From Achromobacter sp. UMC71 (GTDB lineage Bacteria; Pseudomonadota; Gammaproteobacteria; Burkholderiales; Burkholderiaceae_B), in assembly GCF_014170305.1 (NCBI RefSeq), contig NZ_LZZT01000037.1, forward strand, positions 62,001 to 126,000: a stretch of DNA of 64,000 nt. The letters are read 5' to 3'. Position numbers and translations under genes: made by a program. Below the pieces are notes generated by a model. It saw only the letters and a program-made list of their open reading frames with translations. It did not search any database and was not told the DNA's origin. Below, piece by piece: positions 62,358-64,000 of this stretch. Each line of letters starts with the position of its first letter. Within the stretch, counting starts at the first letter, position 1.

Positions 62358-63654
62358 CGCGCGGCGCGGTTTGGCGCGGCGCCTGCTGCTGACCTACGTG
62401 CTGCTGGCCGTGCTGGTCGGCGGCCTGCTGACCTGGGTGTCGGTCTGGAGCGTGAACCAGCTGGAAGCGCATCTGCAACGCATCGACATGGGCATGGCAG
62501 TTGAACGGGTGCGCGGCGACTTCCTGGCCGGCATCGACCCGGGCCGGCCCGACCGCTTCTTCCATGGCGAGCCCGGCGGGGCGGCGTTTCCGGACTGGTT
62601 GCGGCGGCTGGGCCCGGGATTCCACAAGATCGAACGCAACGGCCGCGTCTGGCACGCAATGGTCGACGACAAGGACGGCCAGCGCTACATCCTGCTGCGC
62701 GACTACACCGAATACGAACGCAACCAGGCGGCATCGCACTGGACCACCGTCACAGGCCTGGCCGCCAGCCTGGCGCTGGCCTTCGTCCTGGGCACCCTGG
62801 CCACGCGCCGCATGCTGCGGCCTCTGGGCCGGCTTGCCGCGCAGGTCACCACGCGCGGCGCGCAGCCGCCGCAGACCCGCCTGGCCGAAGACTATCCGCC
62901 CGACGAGATCGGCCGGCTGGCCGCGGCGTTCGATGCCACGTACAACCAGCTGGAACAGGCGCTGCGGCGAGAGCAACTGTTCACGGCGGATGTCGGGCAT
63001 GAATTGCGCACGCCGCTGATGGTGATTTCCAGCTCGTGTGAATTGCTGCTGGACGAGCCGGGGCTGGATGAAGCGGGCGTGGCGCGGGTGCGGCGAATCG
63101 CGGCGGCGGCAGCCGACATGGGCGCGCGGCTGGACACATACCTGATGCTGGCGCGCGGCCGCGATGCGGGCGGACAGTTCGCCCGGGAAAGCGCGCTTGA
63201 CGCGGCACGCGAGCAGGTCTCGGCCTGGCACGTGGTCGCGCAGCGGCGGGGGATGACGCTGACGCTGGAAACGGACGATGCGGGCGCAAGCCAGGATGCC
63301 GGGGCAGCAGCGCGCTTTCCCGCGCCGTTGCTGCGCGCGGTATTGTCCAACCTGATCCGCAATTCCCTTCAATACGCGGGACCCGGCGCGCACGTCCGGG
63401 TAGAGACAGGCAGCGATTATTTGCAGGTCGCCGACAACGGCCCGGGCATCCCGGCCGAGCGCCAGGAAGCCATCTTCAGCCCCTTTGTACGTGGCTCGCA
63501 GGCGGACAACGGCAACCTGGGATTGGGCCTGTCGTTGGTGCAGCGCATCTGCGAGCACCAGGGCTGGAAGGTGTCACTGCAATCCGCGCCGGGGCAGGGC
63601 TGTGTGTTCCGGGTGACGCTGGTAGCGGCCTACTCCGCGAAATTCTCGGTATAG
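62350..63654 (+). CDS. HAMP-containing sensor histidine kinase
   Basis: 434 residues. Membrane helices at about residues 12-33 (LLLTYVLLAVLVGGLLTWVSVWS) and 137-158 (VTGLAASLALAFVLGTLAT) frame a periplasmic loop of about 100 residues; HAMP follows (RRMLRPLGRLAAQV). HisKA reads FTADVGHELRTPLMVISSSCELLL and the ATPase domain contains NLIRNSLQYA, DNGPGIP and GNLGLGLSLVQRIC. The signal is unknown. Its end overlaps the end of the convergent partial gene by 25 bases. Confidence 0.92.
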   Translation: MRSARRGLARRLLLTYVLLAVLVGGLLTWVSVWSVNQLEAHLQRIDMGMAVERVRGDFLAGIDPGRPDRFFHGEPGGAAFPDWLRRLGPGFHKIERNGRVWHAMVDDKDGQRYILLRDYTEYERNQAASHWTTVTGLAASLALAFVLGTLATRRMLRPLGRLAAQVTTRGAQPPQTRLAEDYPPDEIGRLAAAFDATYNQLEQALRREQLFTADVGHELRTPLMVISSSCELLLDEPGLDEAGVARVRRIAAAAADMGARLDTYLMLARGRDAGGQFARESALDAAREQVSAWHVVAQRRGMTLTLETDDAGASQDAGAAARFPAPLLRAVLSNLIRNSLQYAGPGAHVRVETGSDYLQVADNGPGIPAERQEAIFSPFVRGSQADNGNLGLGLSLVQRICEHQGWKVSLQSAPGQGCVFRVTLVAAYSAKFSV

Positions 63655-64000
63655 CCCAGCAGCAGCACCTTGCCGCCCGCCGCGGCCTCGGCGAGTTGGC
63701 GCCACGAGGCCTGGTGGGCGTCGTCCGCGCAACCATACAGGTCCGCCAGATCGGCCACCAACGCCTTGGCGGCCGCTGCGTCCGGCGGCGCGTCGCGCAC
63801 AAAGCCCAGCCACGATGCGCCAAGCCCCAGAAAGCGGTAGCCATGCCGCTCGTGCATCCGCCGGATCACCGCATGGTTCTGAAACACATCCCAGTCGCAG
63901 GAAAAGTAGCCGTTCGGCAGGCCGGCGATCGCCAGGTCGTCGCGCGGCACCGCCACGCGCTGGATGTAGACCACCGTGTCGAGTACCCGGTCCGGATCAC
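63630..64000 (-). CDS. unrecognised protein, 5' end outside the window
   Basis: The frame is open from the window edge to TAG at 63630-63632 (about 122 residues seen). The sequence includes TVVYIQRVAVPRDDL, LPNGYFSCDWDVFQNHAVIRRMHERHGYRFLGLGASWLGFVRD and EAAAGGKVLLLGYTENFAE; no signal peptide or membrane helix in the visible part. GTG 63974 is an internal possible start, but coding character continues to the edge. Family not recognised. Convergent with the kinase gene. Confidence 0.6.
   Translation of the reverse strand, partial: DPDRVLDTVVYIQRVAVPRDDLAIAGLPNGYFSCDWDVFQNHAVIRRMHERHGYRFLGLGASWLGFVRDAPPDAAAAKALVADLADLYGCADDAHQASWRQLAEAAAGGKVLLLGYTENFAE

Overview
This 64 kb window is GC-rich chromosomal DNA from a betaproteobacterium of the family Alcaligenaceae, most likely Achromobacter or a close relative of Bordetella. 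The main reasons are a complete alcaligin siderophore locus in the Bordetella gene order (alcA-B-C-D-E-R-S then fauA), a glnA-glnL-glnG nitrogen block with a textbook sigma-54/NtrC promoter, a monomeric NADP-isocitrate dehydrogenase, and dense short-spaced operons. The species is inferred from memory of these families. No rRNA, tRNA, CRISPR array, prophage or insertion-sequence transposase was seen.

Layout. 0.2-6.5 kb: rdgB-hemW, then glnA under two NtrC-type sites and a -24/-12 promoter, then glnL-glnG. 6.7-12.5 kb (minus): a FecI sigma factor/FecR/TonB-receptor cell-surface signalling operon behind a Fur box, ending in a beta-propeller protein and a PepSY-type membrane protein. 12.6-16.6 kb (minus): a GlcG/HbpS-type haem-binding-like secreted protein, a FixJ-type two-component system with near-identical palindromes in front of the kinase and in front of the HbpS-like gene, and a frameshifted HPP-CBS membrane gene. 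16.7-20.6 kb: MarR and LysR regulators, argC (type 2), a small membrane protein lacking an obvious start, and an MBL-fold protein. 20.8-28.3 kb: a LysR-controlled acyl-CoA ligase/MFS/thiolase-like/DUF35 operon followed by an M24-like protein and a TetR regulator, probably catabolism of an unidentified acid. 28.3-33.2 kb: a TlpA-like thioredoxin, a nitronate-monooxygenase-like enzyme and a polar amino-acid ABC importer.

33.2-49.7 kb is an iron block: an Fhu/Fec-type ABC importer directly behind fauA, alcS, alcR and alcEDCBA, with Fur-box-like sites at fauA, alcR and alcA, and divergently a FetAB-type iron exporter. Import, biosynthesis, export of siderophore, and export of excess iron therefore sit side by side.

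49.9-64 kb: a DedA protein whose stop codon lies inside a 272-bp nested inverted repeat that can fold into a closed cloverleaf; icd; a winged-helix protein convergent with a degenerate receiver-like protein; ilvA preceded by what looks like a complete leader-peptide attenuator (20-codon isoleucine-rich peptide, terminator and competing antiterminator); and a second metal-chelate-type ABC operon with an azurin-like cupredoxin gene between permease and ATPase genes, divergent from an OmpR/HAMP-kinase two-component pair. The window ends inside an unrecognised minus-strand gene.

The most interesting items are the ilvA attenuator, the cloverleaf repeat, the palindrome pair linking the FixJ-type regulator with the HbpS-like protein, and the azurin-containing importer operon.
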